DNA of 64,000 bases from Prevotella melaninogenica ATCC 25845 (GTDB lineage: Bacteria > Bacteroidota > Bacteroidia > Bacteroidales > Bacteroidaceae): the NCBI RefSeq assembly GCF_000144405.1, contig NC_014371.1, forward strand, positions 62,001-126,000, in the 5' to 3' direction. Positions 27,428 through 36,967 of the stretch are shown one piece after another (positions within the stretch are counted from its first letter, which is position 1; each line of letters starts with the position of its first letter). The notes beneath the pieces are model-generated. The model was not told the DNA's origin. It searched no databases and saw only the letters and a program-made list of their open reading frames with translations. Made by a program: the position numbers and the translations under genes.

Positions 27428-27940
27428 ATGTCATTATTATTGCCAGATAGTGGCTTACTCTTTTGGATGACCCTTGTCTTCTTAGTGGTCTTCTTCATCT
27501 TATGGAAGTGGGGATTCCCTTCTATCATCAAGATGGTGAACGAGCGCAAGGAGTACATTGACGAGAGTCTTGCAAAGGCAGAAGAAGCCAACTTGAGGCT
27601 TGCCAACATTCAGAAACAAGGTGAGGAGCTGCTTATGGAGGCACGTGAGAAACAGGCGCAAATCCTTAGAGAGGCGTCTGAGACACGTGAAACCATAGTC
27701 GGTCAGGCACAAGAGAAGGCACGCGACGAGAGTGCTCGTATCCTTTCTGAAGCCAAGGCAGAGATTGAAAGTCAGAAGCAGGCTGCCATCCGCGACATCC
27801 GTTCGCAGGTTGCAGAGCTTTCTGTGCAGATTGCTGAGAAGATTCTGCATAAGGAACTGTCTGGTTCAGCCGAGCAAACTCAGCTTATCAACAGCTTATT
27901 GGATGAAGTTGCTTCTTCTAACGGAACAGAAAGTAAATAA
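27428..27940 (+). CDS. atpF: F-type ATP synthase, F0 subunit b
   Basis: 170 residues. One N-terminal membrane helix (LLFWMTLVFLVVFFILWKWG) then WGFPSIIKMVNERKEYIDES, the standard junction, followed by a long charged, Ala/Glu/Gln-rich coiled coil (about 40-160) that forms the peripheral stalk. It lies 52 bp after atpE and 6 bp before atpH. Confidence 0.95.
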   Translation: MSLLLPDSGLLFWMTLVFLVVFFILWKWGFPSIIKMVNERKEYIDESLAKAEEANLRLANIQKQGEELLMEAREKQAQILREASETRETIVGQAQEKARDESARILSEAKAEIESQKQAAIRDIRSQVAELSVQIAEKILHKELSGSAEQTQLINSLLDEVASSNGTESK

Positions 27941-27946
27941 TCGCTT

Positions 27947-28483
27947 ATGAATACAGGTGTAATATCGGTTCGCTATGCTCGTGCGCTGTTGAAGGCTGCC
28001 TGTGAGCAAGGTATCGAGGACAAGGTGTATGCTATTATGCAAACACTTGCCCAGAATTACCTTCAGGTGCCCGAACTCCGCATGACGATTGAAAGCCCGA
28101 TGCTTCCGAAGGACAAGAAGCGCAAGCTATTGGAAGTAGCCTGTGGCGACGATTGTCCTGAGCTTGTTGGTAACTTCCTTTCCCTTGTATTGAAGGGAGA
28201 TAGAGAGGAGTTGCTACAGCTTATGGCGAATGACTATGTCGCTCTGTATCGTAAGCAGAAGAACATCATTCGCGGAAAGGTCATCACAGCCTCGCCTGTC
28301 TCTTCCCAGACGGAAGACAAGATGAAAGCACTGGTACAATCCAGAGCACAGGGAACCGTTGAGTTCAACACTGAGGTTGACCCTTCACTCATAGGTGGCT
28401 TTATTCTTGAGTACGATACTTACAGAATGGACGCCAGCGTGAAGAGCAAACTGAATGCTATCCTCACACAATTAAAAAAGTAA
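27947..28483 (+). CDS. atpH: F-type ATP synthase, F1 subunit delta
   Basis: 178 residues. N-terminal helical domain begins VISVRYARALLKAACEQG, the OSCP/delta signature. The C-terminal part has DPSLIGGFILEYDTYRMDASVKSKLNAI, matching the conserved end (normally GG-x-x-x-x-x-x-D-x-x-x-D-x-S). Connects the peripheral stalk to the alpha subunits. Very short gaps on both sides (6 and 13 bp). Confidence 0.94.
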   Translation: MNTGVISVRYARALLKAACEQGIEDKVYAIMQTLAQNYLQVPELRMTIESPMLPKDKKRKLLEVACGDDCPELVGNFLSLVLKGDREELLQLMANDYVALYRKQKNIIRGKVITASPVSSQTEDKMKALVQSRAQGTVEFNTEVDPSLIGGFILEYDTYRMDASVKSKLNAILTQLKK

Positions 28484-28496
28484 TTAGATTAATAAC

Positions 28497-30080
28497 ATGT
28501 CAGATAAAATTAAACCAAGTGAGGTGTCTGAGATTCTTTTGAAAGAACTTCAAGGCATCAACTCTGAGGAGAAGTTTGATGAAGTCGGTAGCGTACTGAC
28601 CGTCGGCGACGGTGTAGCACGTGTCTATGGTCTTCGCAATGCTGAAGCCAACGAGTTGCTTGAATTTGAGAATGGCACCATGGCTATTGTCATGAACTTG
28701 GAGGAAGACAATGTAGGTTGTGTCCTTCTTGGTCCTACTGAAGGTATCAAGGAGGGACAGAGCGTGAAGCGTACACACCGTATTGCCTCTATCCGTGTCA
28801 ATGACAACTTCTTGGGACGTGTAGTCAATCCGCTTGGAGAGGCTATCGATGGTAAGGGTGAAATCGACTTGACTGACTCTTTTGAAATGCCATTGGACCG
28901 TAAGGCGCCAGGTGTTATCTATCGTCAGCCAGTGAAGGAACCACTCCAGACGGGTCTGAAGGCTGTTGACTCAATGATTCCTATCGGTCGTGGTCAGCGT
29001 GAGCTTATCATTGGTGACCGCCAGACAGGTAAGACAGCCATTGCCGTTGATGCTATCATCAATCAGAAGAGCTTCTACGAGCAGGGTAATCCTGTTTATT
29101 GTATCTATGTTGCCATCGGTCAGAAAGCTTCTACCGTTGCTACATTGGTGCAGAACCTCAAGGAGCGTGGCGCATTACCTTATACAATTATCGTAAGTGC
29201 TACAGCGGCTGATCCTGCTGCTATGCAGTATTATGCTCCATTTGCCGGTGCTGCCATTGGTGAGTACTTCCGCGATCGTGGCTACTCAGCCCTCGTTATC
29301 TACGATGACTTGTCAAAGCAGGCTGTTGCCTATCGTGAGGTATCATTGATTCTCCGTCGTCCTTCAGGTCGTGAGGCTTACCCTGGTGACGTCTTCTATC
29401 TTCACTCTCGTCTGCTTGAGCGTGCTGCACGTATCAACAACCAGCAGGAGATTGCAGAGAAGATGAACGACCTCCCAGAGTGTATGAAGGGTCATGTACG
29501 TGGTGGTGGCTCACTCACCGCACTGCCTATTATTGAGACGCAGGCAGGTGACGTGTCAGCCTACATTCCTACTAACGTGATTTCCATTACTGACGGTCAG
29601 ATTTATCTTGAGTCCGACCTCTTCAATCAGGGCTTCCGTCCAGCTATTAACGTAGGTATCTCCGTATCTCGTGTAGGTGGTTCAGCACAGGTTAAGAGTA
29701 TGAAGAAGGTAGCTGGTACGTTGAAGATTGATATGGCACAGTATCGTGAGTTGGAGGCATTCTCTAAGTTCTCATCAGATATGGACAAGGTCACAGCGAT
29801 GACCCTCGACCGTGGACGTAAGAACAACCAGTTACTTATCCAGCCACAGTACAGTCCAATGCCTGTGGGTGAGCAGATTGCTATCCTCTACTGCGGTGTA
29901 CACGGCTTGATGCGCGACGTACCTGTTGAGCAGGTTCGCCAGTGCCAGGACCAGTTCCTTGAGACCATGCGCACTACTCATGCCGACGTCATCAGCGATT
30001 TGGCTGCTGGTAACCTTGAAGAAACTTCTATCAAGGTAATCGAAGAAGTCATGGGCAATATTGCCGGACAATATAAATAA
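28497..30080 (+). CDS. atpA: F-type ATP synthase, F1 subunit alpha
   Basis: 527 residues. Nucleotide-binding motif [15 protein letters not shown], preceded by the family stretch [56 protein letters not shown] is the conserved region with the alpha-specific Arg. [38 protein letters not shown] closes the domain. Non-catalytic nucleotide-binding partner of beta. 12 bp before atpG. Confidence 0.97.
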   Translation: MSDKIKPSEVSEILLKELQGINSEEKFDEVGSVLTVGDGVARVYGLRNAEANELLEFENGTMAIVMNLEEDNVGCVLLGPTEGIKEGQSVKRTHRIASIRVNDNFLGRVVNPLGEAIDGKGEIDLTDSFEMPLDRKAPGVIYRQPVKEPLQTGLKAVDSMIPIGRGQRELIIGDRQTGKTAIAVDAIINQKSFYEQGNPVYCIYVAIGQKASTVATLVQNLKERGALPYTIIVSATAADPAAMQYYAPFAGAAIGEYFRDRGYSALVIYDDLSKQAVAYREVSLILRRPSGREAYPGDVFYLHSRLLERAARINNQQEIAEKMNDLPECMKGHVRGGGSLTALPIIETQAGDVSAYIPTNVISITDGQIYLESDLFNQGFRPAINVGISVSRVGGSAQVKSMKKVAGTLKIDMAQYRELEAFSKFSSDMDKVTAMTLDRGRKNNQLLIQPQYSPMPVGEQIAILYCGVHGLMRDVPVEQVRQCQDQFLETMRTTHADVISDLAAGNLEETSIKVIEEVMGNIAGQYK

Positions 30081-30092
30081 AGACAATACAGA

Positions 30093-31070
30093 ATGGCATC
30101 CTTAAAGGAAATCAAGACTCGTATAGCCAGTGTTCAGAGTACTCGTAAGATTACGAGTGCGATGAAGATGGTTGCGTCGAGTAAGTTACACCATGCCCAG
30201 AATGCCATCGAGAGTATGCTTCCATACGCGGCTATGCTCGAACACATTCTCAAGGCTTTCCTTGTCTCTACGCCCGATACGGATACTCCGTTCGACGAGC
30301 AGAGACCAGTGAAACGTGTTGCCTTACTCGTGTTCTCCTCAAACAGTTCTCTCTGTGGTGGATTCAATGCGAATGTCATCAAGCTGATGCAGCATACGAT
30401 AGACGAATATCATGCGCAGGGCTTGACCGACAAGGATATTGTCATCTATCCTGTAGGACGAAAGGTGTATGAAGCAGCAAATAAGCGTGGATATACCTGT
30501 GTATATCCTTATCCGTTGCTTGCTGATAAACCAAATTTTGAGGAGTGCCGCAGTATTGCCATGGAGTTAAGCCAGAAATGGTTGAAGGGCGAGTTTGATA
30601 AGGTGGAGATTATCTACCATCATTTCAAGAGTGCAGGAAGCCAGATTCTCCAACGTAAGAATTTCCTTCCAATTGACCTTGAGGAAGAAGTCAATGCCGA
30701 CTCTACGCGCGATCTTTCATCAAATATCGCAACGAAGGCTGCACAGGAATATCTCAAGAGGAAAGGACAGTCTGGAACACAGAAGTCTAATAATGAGGCT
30801 GTTGTTCCTCTGAATGATAACTTCATCATTGAGCCAGACCTGCGCACAGTCTTGAAAGCATTGGTACCGAAACTGCTGAATAACATGGTTTACACTGCTC
30901 TTCTTGACAGTAATGCCTCTGAGCATGCAGCACGAATGGTTGCCATGCAGACCGCAACAGATAATGCTGACGACCTGCTTCGTGAACTCAACTTGCAGTA
31001 TAACAAGTCGCGTCAGGCAGCCATTACGTCTGAGTTGCTCGATATTGTTGGCGGTACGGTAAATAACTAA
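30093..31070 (+). CDS. atpG: F-type ATP synthase, F1 subunit gamma
   Basis: 325 residues, central rotor shaft. N-terminal helix starts MASLKEIKTRIASVQSTRKI then TSAMKMVASSKLHHAQ, the classic gamma signature, and the C-terminal helix has SEHAARMVAMQTATDNADDLL with the final NKSRQAAITSELLDIVGG. It is somewhat longer than the E. coli protein (about 287 residues) owing to an insert around residues 205-245, as is usual in Bacteroidetes. It is the last atp gene and is followed by a strong terminator. Confidence 0.96.
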   Translation: MASLKEIKTRIASVQSTRKITSAMKMVASSKLHHAQNAIESMLPYAAMLEHILKAFLVSTPDTDTPFDEQRPVKRVALLVFSSNSSLCGGFNANVIKLMQHTIDEYHAQGLTDKDIVIYPVGRKVYEAANKRGYTCVYPYPLLADKPNFEECRSIAMELSQKWLKGEFDKVEIIYHHFKSAGSQILQRKNFLPIDLEEEVNADSTRDLSSNIATKAAQEYLKRKGQSGTQKSNNEAVVPLNDNFIIEPDLRTVLKALVPKLLNNMVYTALLDSNASEHAARMVAMQTATDNADDLLRELNLQYNKSRQAAITSELLDIVGGTVNN

Positions 31071-31113
31071 CTTCCTGTTTGCCCTCGGGGGAGGCAGTGA
31101 AAAGAATCTAATA

Positions 31114-31150
31114 GACAGGGATAAGCTCTTTGCTTGTCCCTGTTTTTTTT
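31114..31150 (+). terminator. Intrinsic terminator of the ATP synthase operon
   Basis: ACAGGGA (31115-31121) plus AAGC pairs with GCTT plus TCCCTGT (31137-31143), followed by eight T. It is 44 bp past the atpG stop. Confidence 0.85.
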
Positions 31151-31153
31151 GAT

Positions 31154-31186
31154 TAATTGGGCTAATAAGGCTTATTAGCCCAATTA
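31154..31186. repeat. Long perfect palindrome in TAATTAGCC-rich tract
   Basis: AATTGGGCTAATAA (31155-31168) and TTATTAGCCCAATT (31172-31185) are perfect 14-bp arms around GGC; one more T-A pair extends it. The next 70 bp are built from the same words (AATTAGCC, AATAATTAATTA). It lies directly after the atp terminator. Confidence 0.6.
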
Positions 31187-31275
31187 GCCTAATAATTAAT
31201 TACCCCAATAATTAATTAGCCTTATCAGCCCAATTAGCCTCATAAGCCCAATAATTATACTATCCACAGTAATCA

Positions 31276-31312
31276 CGCCCCTCCCTTTGGGGGAGGGGAT
31301 GGGGGAGGGGCT
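31276..31312. repeat. C/G-rich REP-like palindrome, second copy
   Basis: CGCCCCTCCCTTTGGGGGAG followed by GGGATGGGGGAGGGG. Inverted relative of 22267-22297. Confidence 0.6.
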
Positions 31313-31355
31313 GCTTCCCTTTTGTCCTAACTTTTCAATCTCTCCCTTCCCAATT

Positions 31356-31465
31356 GATGCCCAATTAGCTTCTAAAAGACGCCCAATAGGCTTGTAAAAG
31401 GTGCTCTTTAAGGCTTCAATAGACGCCCTTTTGAAGGCTTAAAGGGCACCTATTGAAATGCTGTT
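31356..31465 (+). repeat. Five-module 22-bp-period intergenic element, copy E
   Basis: Modules start at 31356, 31378, 31400, 31422 and 31444. Heads are GATGCCCAATTAGC, GACGCCCAATAGG, GGTGCTCTTTAAGG, GACGCCCTTTTGAAG and GGGCACCTATTGAAA. The tail contains TAATAACTTGATAA. It lies in the 790-bp gap between atpG and the GlsB-like gene. Confidence 0.85.
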
Positions 31466-31804
31466 TTGTAATAACTTGATAAACAGATTGTTGTAAAGAT
31501 GCTAAAAGGATGAATTTTCCTTTCTTTTAAAGTGCAATAGTTTGTTTATTTTGTAATGTTTTTTCGAAATCTATTGCGTGTTTTAAGATAAGTTGTTGAG
31601 TCTTTTTAATAATGGAATTTACGCAGAACTATCTTTGACCTTTCTTCTATGATTTACCATGCGAAGCCAATATAGCGTTTAGCTAATACGTGTTTACTCT
31701 ATATTGTTATCTCCAAAGTAATAATTTGGCAAGCATGGTTTAGGTAGTAACCTTGTAAGAAGTTTTATACGCTTGTGCTATAAGGAAATGTAATCTTGTT
31801 TTTG

Positions 31805-31836
31805 TTTGGATTTTTAGGTAAAATTTCTTACCTTTG
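31805..31836 (+). promoter_or_regulatory. Bacteroidota promoter of the GlsB-like gene
   Basis: -33 TTTG at 31805-31808 and -7 TACCTTTG at 31829-31836, 20 bp apart, about 24 bp before the ATG at 31861. Confidence 0.65.
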
Positions 31837-31860
31837 TGTTAGACATTAATTTTAAAGCTT

Positions 31861-32115
31861 ATGGGCATTATTGCATCACTTATTATTGGAGCCATTGCAG
31901 GATGGTTAGGTGGACTTATCTATAAAGGTAGCGGTTTGGGACTTTTTGGAAATATCATTGTTGGTATTCTTGGAAGTGGCGTAGGATCTTGGCTTTTAGG
32001 AAGTGTGCTTCATATTTCACTTGGTGACGGGTGGATAGGTTCTATCATCACGGGTGCTATAGGTGCTGTTGTGGTTTTATTCTTATTAAACATTGTGTTT
32101 GGAAAGAAAAAATAA
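31861..32115 (+). CDS. GlsB/YeaQ/YmgE family stress-response membrane protein
   Basis: 84 residues, three hydrophobic segments. It begins GIIASLIIGAIAGWLGGLI and continues with GLFGNIIVGILGSGVGSWLLG and GSIITGAIGAVVVLFLLNIV, the glycine-rich pattern of the transglycosylase-associated (PF04226) family. Members are small inner-membrane proteins induced by stress; their biochemical role is unclear. It has its own promoter and a bidirectional terminator downstream, so it is monocistronic. Confidence 0.88.
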   Translation: MGIIASLIIGAIAGWLGGLIYKGSGLGLFGNIIVGILGSGVGSWLLGSVLHISLGDGWIGSIITGAIGAVVVLFLLNIVFGKKK

Positions 32116-32311
32116 GGATGCTAAAGTGGGTGTTTTAAACCAAGTAAGTCATTAGAGCCTAAATAATATATATTGTTTTATCATTGAGTAGATGTTTTGC
32201 TTTGTAGCGCAGGTGTAGCAGCAGACTATGATAAGTTATAAAGACAGACAAGGAACTGATAAGAAAATAAAAGATGGTAGGAACACTACTATAGTTAAAT
32301 AATTAATAAAC

Positions 32312-32348
32312 GTAAAGCCCCGAAATGTATGACATTTCGGGGCTTTAC
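32312..32348. terminator. Bidirectional terminator between convergent genes
   Basis: Perfect 16-bp arms GTAAAGCCCCGAAATG (32312-32327) and CATTTCGGGGCTTTAC (32333-32348) with a TATGA loop. It serves the plus-strand GlsB-like gene and the minus-strand lipoprotein gene. Confidence 0.8.
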
Positions 32349-32366
32349 TCTTATGTTTTCTCTCTA

Positions 32367-32753
32367 CTATCTCTTTCCGTTAGCAGTCCATATTTTACCA
32401 TCTTTAGTGTATAGAATATTCAATGATGAAGCATTGATTCTAATTATTTTTACGCCTTCTTTCAAGTCGATGTTTACTAAAGTGTGGTCACCTTCCTTCT
32501 TAAAGGTTATGCCTTTAAGGTCAGGGATTCCATCTGAAAATCTAAAATAGTAGCTACCAGCCGCTTTAATGACGGTTATAGAACCATTATCGGCACTTTT
32601 CTTTATTTTATCACCTGAATAAGTGATTCTTCCTTTGTATGTTCCTACAAAGATGTCATTGTCTGCAGGGTCATCTGTCTTGCTACAAGAGATTGAAGTA
32701 AGAGCTACTATGAATAAACAAATCAAAGTAGCTAAACTGAAGATTCTTTTCAT
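32367..32753 (-). CDS. Small lipoprotein, unknown function
   Basis: 128 residues. Signal peptide MKRIFSLATLICLFIVALTS with lipobox SISC, so a membrane-anchored lipoprotein. The mature part is a short beta-rich domain (VGTYKGRITYSGDKIKK, SYYFRFSDG, LVNIDLKEGVKIIRI), resembling the lipocalin-like or BACON-size domains of Bacteroidota lipoproteins, but no family is certain. It lies 36 bp downstream of the YtxH-like gene on the same strand and probably shares its transcript. Confidence 0.75.
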   Translation of the reverse strand: MKRIFSLATLICLFIVALTSISCSKTDDPADNDIFVGTYKGRITYSGDKIKKSADNGSITVIKAAGSYYFRFSDGIPDLKGITFKKEGDHTLVNIDLKEGVKIIRINASSLNILYTKDGKIWTANGKR

Positions 32754-32789
32754 AAATAATTTGATTTTAAGGGTTACTAATCAGCTAAG

Positions 32790-33095
32790 TTATTTCTTAA
32801 CTTTTTCTTTCAATGATGCTAATTTCTTTTCTAATAGCTTAACAAGGTCTTCAGGTTTACTGTTTGTATCTGATAAAAGATTGTCAACCTTTTCTTCTAA
32901 AGTGCCTTTTAACTCCATAGATTTATCACGCATTTTTCTTGTAAGACTATCTATTTGGTCTTTTAGTTCATCAACTTTATCGCCTATAGAATTCTTTTTA
33001 CATAAGGTTTTATCCTTGTCAAGTACAAAAAGTACACCTATACCTGCAACTGTTCCAGCTGCTACTCCTAATAAAATGCTTCCAATTTTCGACAT
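32790..33095 (-). CDS. YtxH-like small membrane protein
   Basis: 101 residues. N-terminal glycine-rich membrane helix (IGSILLGVAAGTVAGIGVLFVL) followed by a highly charged coiled coil (about 35-101, e.g. KVDELKDQIDSLTRKMRDK). This helix-plus-coil layout matches YtxH-type general-stress proteins. Next to another small stress-type gene across the convergent terminator. Function is not known. Confidence 0.7.
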   Translation of the reverse strand: MSKIGSILLGVAAGTVAGIGVLFVLDKDKTLCKKNSIGDKVDELKDQIDSLTRKMRDKSMELKGTLEEKVDNLLSDTNSKPEDLVKLLEKKLASLKEKVKK

Positions 33096-33382
33096 AGTCT
33101 TAGATATGTTTTAATTAGTTTAAAAATATACTGTCGTTGTAAATATAACAAATAAATTTGAGATAAGCAATATTGATGTGAGAATTGTGTGGTAATTTTA
33201 TAAAGAATAACATTTTCCATGGTTGTTGTGATAATATTTTATATATTAATAAAAATCACTATCAGCGCCTTTTAAAAACAATGTTTACTTGATAGCAATA
33301 CAATTTTTACAAAAAAAAGTCAAGTCTATATAACTATCTTCTACATTTAATTTTAGAGTTTTTGTTTATGTATGTAAGTATA

Positions 33383-33413
33383 AAAAAAATACCAAACCCG
33401 TGGTGGTTTGGTA
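33383..33413 (-). terminator. Intrinsic terminator of the DUF389 gene
   Basis: Minus strand: TACCAAACC pairs with GGTTTGGTA (33390-33398 with 33405-33413), followed by eight T. It is 27 bp past the stop at 33440. The rest of the 344-bp gap up to the YtxH-like gene is AT-rich with no visible coding signal. Confidence 0.75.
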
Positions 33414-33439
33414 CTTCTTACTCTTGTATAGTACTATTA

Positions 33440-34792
33440 TTATGGTAAAATAATTAGTTCAAGGCTGTCAGATTTGACTTTCACTTTGAGCCAGTCATAA
33501 AGCTGTTTTCTGTTGTCTTTGGCAAGTGTCTTGTTTGTTTTGACTATAGCCACGATATGATTTTTTATTGAAGCAGAATCAACGAAAGACTCAGATGCTT
33601 TTGAAAGTATAATACTCTTTGCTGAGGGGCATACGACTTTAAGTTCTTCTCGCATGTCGTTAGCAAGTACTGGATAACGTGTATAAGAAGTTAGTTCCTT
33701 CTTTAGCACATCGTTGTTATATGCAAGTTCTTGCCATTCAGCCGTATTTTTTTCTCCTACCATCAACTGACCTTTATTCTTGTGCTGTAGGAGTAATAAG
33801 CTATCAGAGTTAGATCCTTGTATCACCTTTAGTGCGTAGCCATCAAGCTGATAATTAGTCATCATTTTTTGTGCTTTAGCTATCGAATCAGTTGATATTG
33901 GATTGCCCACCGCTACCACATGGAGGGTTTTGGTTTTTAGGTCGTATTGGTGTGAGAGAATGTTTGTTCCGCTATAATTAAGTTCCTTTGTAACGAAATT
34001 CTCTATGTTATTTTCAAATACACTTTGCTTAATGATGTTCCATGTCATGTAGCTTGCAGGGATAATTGTGATAATGATAATGCTGACGATGTAAAAATTT
34101 ACTCGTCTCATTTTTTCACGATTGATAAACTGCTTTCTATGAAAATGCAGAAAGCGTACACCAAGACAGGTTGTAAAAGCAATGAAAACAGTATTGATGA
34201 AATAAAGGTAAAATGCTCCAAAGAAGTAGGATGTGTTTTGTACGGCCAGTCCATAACCTGCTGTACAAAGTGGTGGCATTAAGGCTGTGGCAATGGCAAC
34301 ACCCGGCACCACGTTGTTTCTTCCTTTTGTTGACATAGCTAAGAATCCAGCAGCACCACCAAAAAGAGCTATCAATACGTCATAAAGGGTAGGCGATGTG
34401 CGTGCTAAGAGTTCGGATTGAGCATCCGTGATAGGTGAAAGTGTAAAGTAGATTGTTGCAGTAATAACGCTAATGAATGTACTTACCAAATAGTTTTTTA
34501 TGGACTGTTTGAACAAGTCCAAGTCAGCAATTCCAAGAGCTAATCCCATACCGATGATTGGTCCCATCAGTGGAGAGATGAGCATAGCACCAATAATTAC
34601 TGCTGTTGAATTGACATTTAAGCCTAAGGATGCAATAAATACGGCAAAGATAAGTATCCAGAGATTAGAACCTTGAAAGTTGATACCATTAGTTATTTGT
34701 TTAATAACATATTTTTCGCCGTCTTTGTCAGGTAAGACATTGAAATAACTCTTAATTATCTGCCATAAAGTTTGATTGTTATTTTCCTGCAT
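33440..34792 (-). CDS. DUF389 family membrane protein
   Basis: 450 residues. Residues about 40-225 contain six transmembrane helices with the DUF389 signature LGLNVNSTAVIIGAMLISPLMGPIIGMGLALG and VVPGVAIATALMPPLCTAGYGLA. After the membrane part comes another helix (FYIVSIIIITIIPASYMTWN) and a soluble domain (about 250-450) that probably lies outside the cytoplasm. The family is widespread but its activity is unknown. Single gene with a promoter box at 34806-34813 and its own terminator. Confidence 0.88.
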   Translation of the reverse strand: MQENNNQTLWQIIKSYFNVLPDKDGEKYVIKQITNGINFQGSNLWILIFAVFIASLGLNVNSTAVIIGAMLISPLMGPIIGMGLALGIADLDLFKQSIKNYLVSTFISVITATIYFTLSPITDAQSELLARTSPTLYDVLIALFGGAAGFLAMSTKGRNNVVPGVAIATALMPPLCTAGYGLAVQNTSYFFGAFYLYFINTVFIAFTTCLGVRFLHFHRKQFINREKMRRVNFYIVSIIIITIIPASYMTWNIIKQSVFENNIENFVTKELNYSGTNILSHQYDLKTKTLHVVAVGNPISTDSIAKAQKMMTNYQLDGYALKVIQGSNSDSLLLLQHKNKGQLMVGEKNTAEWQELAYNNDVLKKELTSYTRYPVLANDMREELKVVCPSAKSIILSKASESFVDSASIKNHIVAIVKTNKTLAKDNRKQLYDWLKVKVKSDSLELIILP

Positions 34793-34805
34793 TCCGTTTT
34801 TTTTG

Positions 34806-34813
34806 CAAAGATA
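34806..34813 (-). promoter_or_regulatory. Bacteroidota -7 box, DUF389 gene
   Basis: Minus strand TATCTTTG then CAAAAA, 13 bp upstream of the ATG at 34792, implying a very short leader. The following 260 bp up to rpsA hold nothing else except the rpsA terminator. Confidence 0.5.
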
Positions 34814-35012
34814 CTAAATTTAATGGAAAGTTTCAAGCAGTTTCTTGATTAACTATTAGGGAGTGGGCTGGTGTTTGTGTGCGTACATTCTTTTCGTTTC
34901 ACATAAGAACAAGATTGGTAAAGATAGGCTCCGTTGTAGTGTACAGCCGATATGCAATTACGATAGTCCTATATATGAATAGGTGTTCTGATCAACAAAG
35001 AGCTAAGAGAAT

Positions 35013-35048
35013 AAAAAAAGAGTACCAAGAAAACTTGATACTCTTTTT
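35013..35048 (-). terminator. Intrinsic terminator of rpsA
   Basis: Arms at 35015-35029 and 35034-35048 (minus strand GAGTATCAAG / CTTGGTACTC) with T runs on both sides, 27 bp past the rpsA stop. Confidence 0.8.
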
Positions 35049-35074
35049 ATTTATGTTAGATTTTAGAGTGCAAA

Positions 35075-36859
35075 TTACTTGCCACCCTCCATCTTCTTCT
35101 TCAAGTCAGCGAGAACACCGAGGTCACCGAGAGATGTACCTGCTGCAACGTTGTTGATAGCAGCTGCATCATTCTTTGGCTTGCTCTGAGCTGCTGGACG
35201 CTGGCGACGTGGCTCTTCCTTAACCTCCTCGAATGTACGAGAGTGAGAAAGGATGATACGCTTAGTGTCCTTAACGAACTCGATTACCATGAATGGGAGA
35301 ACCTCACCAAGCTGTGCCTGTGTGCCGTCCTGCTTAACAAGGTGCTTTGGAGTAGCGAAGCCCTCACCACCCTCGTTGAGAGTGATAACAGCACCCTTGT
35401 CCATAGACTCGGTAATCTTACCCTCGTGGATTGAACCTGGAGTGTAGATTGCCTCGTACTCATCCCAAGGATTAGACTCGAGCTGCTTGTGACCGAGGCT
35501 TAAGCGACGATTCTCCTTATCGATTTCGAGAACAACAACCTCAATCTCAGAACCCTGTGAAGTGAACTCAGATGGGTGCTTAACCTTCTTAGTCCAAGAG
35601 AGGTCGCTGATGTGGATAAGACCGTCAACACCTTCCTCAAGCTCTACGAAGATACCGAAGTTAGTGAAGTTGCGAACCTTTGCAGTGTGCTTAGAGCCTA
35701 CTGGATACTTAACCTCGATAGCCTCCCATGGGTCTTCCTTGAGCTGCTTGATACCGAGAGACATCTTACGCTCGTCGCGGTCGAGTGTGAGGATAACTGC
35801 CTCAACCTCGTCACCAACCTTCATGAACTCCTGTGCAGAACGCAAGTGCTGGCTCCAGCTCATCTCTGAAACGTGGATCAAGCCCTCAACGCCTGGCTGA
35901 ATCTCTACGAATGCACCGTAGTCAGCCATAACAACTACCTTACCCTTAACGTGGTCGCCAACCTTGAGGTTAGGATCCAAAGAATCCCAAGGGTGCTGAG
36001 TGAGCTGCTTGAGACCGAGAGCGATACGCTTCTTCTCCTCATCGAAGTCGAGGATAACAACGTTAATCTTCTGGTCGAGAGCAACAACCTCATGTGGATC
36101 GCTTACGCGGCCCCAAGAGAGGTCAGTGATATGTACGAGTCCGTCAACACCACCGAGGTCAACGAATACACCGTAAGATGTGATGTTTTTAACAGTACCC
36201 TCGAGGATCTGACCCTTCTCAAGGTGAGAGATAATCTCCTTACGCTGTGCCTCGAGCTCAGCCTCGATGAGTGCCTTGTGTGAAACGACTACGTTACGGA
36301 ACTCCTGGTTGATCTTAACAACCTTGAACTCCATTGTCTTACCAACGAATACGTCGTAGTCGCGTATAGGGTGAACGTCAATCTGGCTGCCTGGAAGGAA
36401 TGCCTCGATACCGAATACGTCAACAATCATACCACCCTTAGTGCGGCTCTTGATGTAACCCTGGATAACCTCGTCGTTCTCCAGTGCCTTGTTGATATTC
36501 TCCCAGCTCTTCTGGAGGCGAGCCTTCTTGTGAGAAAGAACGAGCTGACCGCGCTTGTCCTCCTGGTTCTCAACATAAACCTCTACCTTGTCACCAGCCT
36601 TGAGCTCTGGGTTGTAACGGAATTCAGAAGCAGGGATGATACCATCGCTCTTGTAGCCGATGTTAACAACTACTTCCTTCTTGTCAACTGAAATAACAGT
36701 ACCTTCAACTACCTGGTGCTCCTGGATCTTGTTAAGAGTTTCGTCATAAGCCTTAGTAAGATCGCTCTTACTTGCCTCAGCGTGTGCGCCGTTCTCGAAC
36801 TCATCCCAGTTGAAGTCAGCTAAAGGCTGTACATTCTGGACGTCTTTGAAATTTGTCAT
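35075..36859 (-). CDS. rpsA: 30S ribosomal protein S1
   Basis: 594 residues with six S1 RNA-binding repeats, starting near 53 (GTVISVDKKEVVVNIGYKSDG), 133 (GYIKSRTKGGMIVDVFG), 220 (GTVKNITSYGVFVDLGG), 305 (GKVVVMADYGAFVEIQPG), 390 (AKVRNFTNFGIFVELEEG) and 477 (GKITESMDKGAVITLNEG). Repeats 3-5 carry the classic GLxHxSxLSW end. Binds mRNA on the small ribosomal subunit. The C-terminus (EEPRRQRPAAQSKPKNDAAA) is a disordered tail. Single gene with its own promoter, leader hairpin and terminator. S1 often autoregulates through its leader, so the hairpin at 36916-36932 may matter. Confidence 0.97.
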   Translation of the reverse strand: MTNFKDVQNVQPLADFNWDEFENGAHAEASKSDLTKAYDETLNKIQEHQVVEGTVISVDKKEVVVNIGYKSDGIIPASEFRYNPELKAGDKVEVYVENQEDKRGQLVLSHKKARLQKSWENINKALENDEVIQGYIKSRTKGGMIVDVFGIEAFLPGSQIDVHPIRDYDVFVGKTMEFKVVKINQEFRNVVVSHKALIEAELEAQRKEIISHLEKGQILEGTVKNITSYGVFVDLGGVDGLVHITDLSWGRVSDPHEVVALDQKINVVILDFDEEKKRIALGLKQLTQHPWDSLDPNLKVGDHVKGKVVVMADYGAFVEIQPGVEGLIHVSEMSWSQHLRSAQEFMKVGDEVEAVILTLDRDERKMSLGIKQLKEDPWEAIEVKYPVGSKHTAKVRNFTNFGIFVELEEGVDGLIHISDLSWTKKVKHPSEFTSQGSEIEVVVLEIDKENRRLSLGHKQLESNPWDEYEAIYTPGSIHEGKITESMDKGAVITLNEGGEGFATPKHLVKQDGTQAQLGEVLPFMVIEFVKDTKRIILSHSRTFEEVKEEPRRQRPAAQSKPKNDAAAINNVAAGTSLGDLGVLADLKKKMEGGK

Positions 36860-36915
36860 AAAGTGTTTAAAAAATAATTTAATTAATAAAGTTCGACTTT
36901 ATATTATCTGTAATA

Positions 36916-36949
36916 TGGGCGTAGTTCGCCCAAATCGGGTGCAAAGTTA
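36916..36949 (-). promoter_or_regulatory. rpsA promoter box and leader hairpin
   Basis: Minus strand -7 box TAACTTTG at 36942-36949. Immediately downstream the leader can form TGGGCG / CGCCCA (36916-36921 with 36927-36932). The leader is about 75 nt and otherwise AT-rich. Confidence 0.5.
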
Positions 36950-36967
36950 CGAATAATATTCTGTATA

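Noticed and set aside
35873..36283. Long frames antisense to rpsA
   Set aside because: They arise from the strong codon bias of S1; no start signals or family features.
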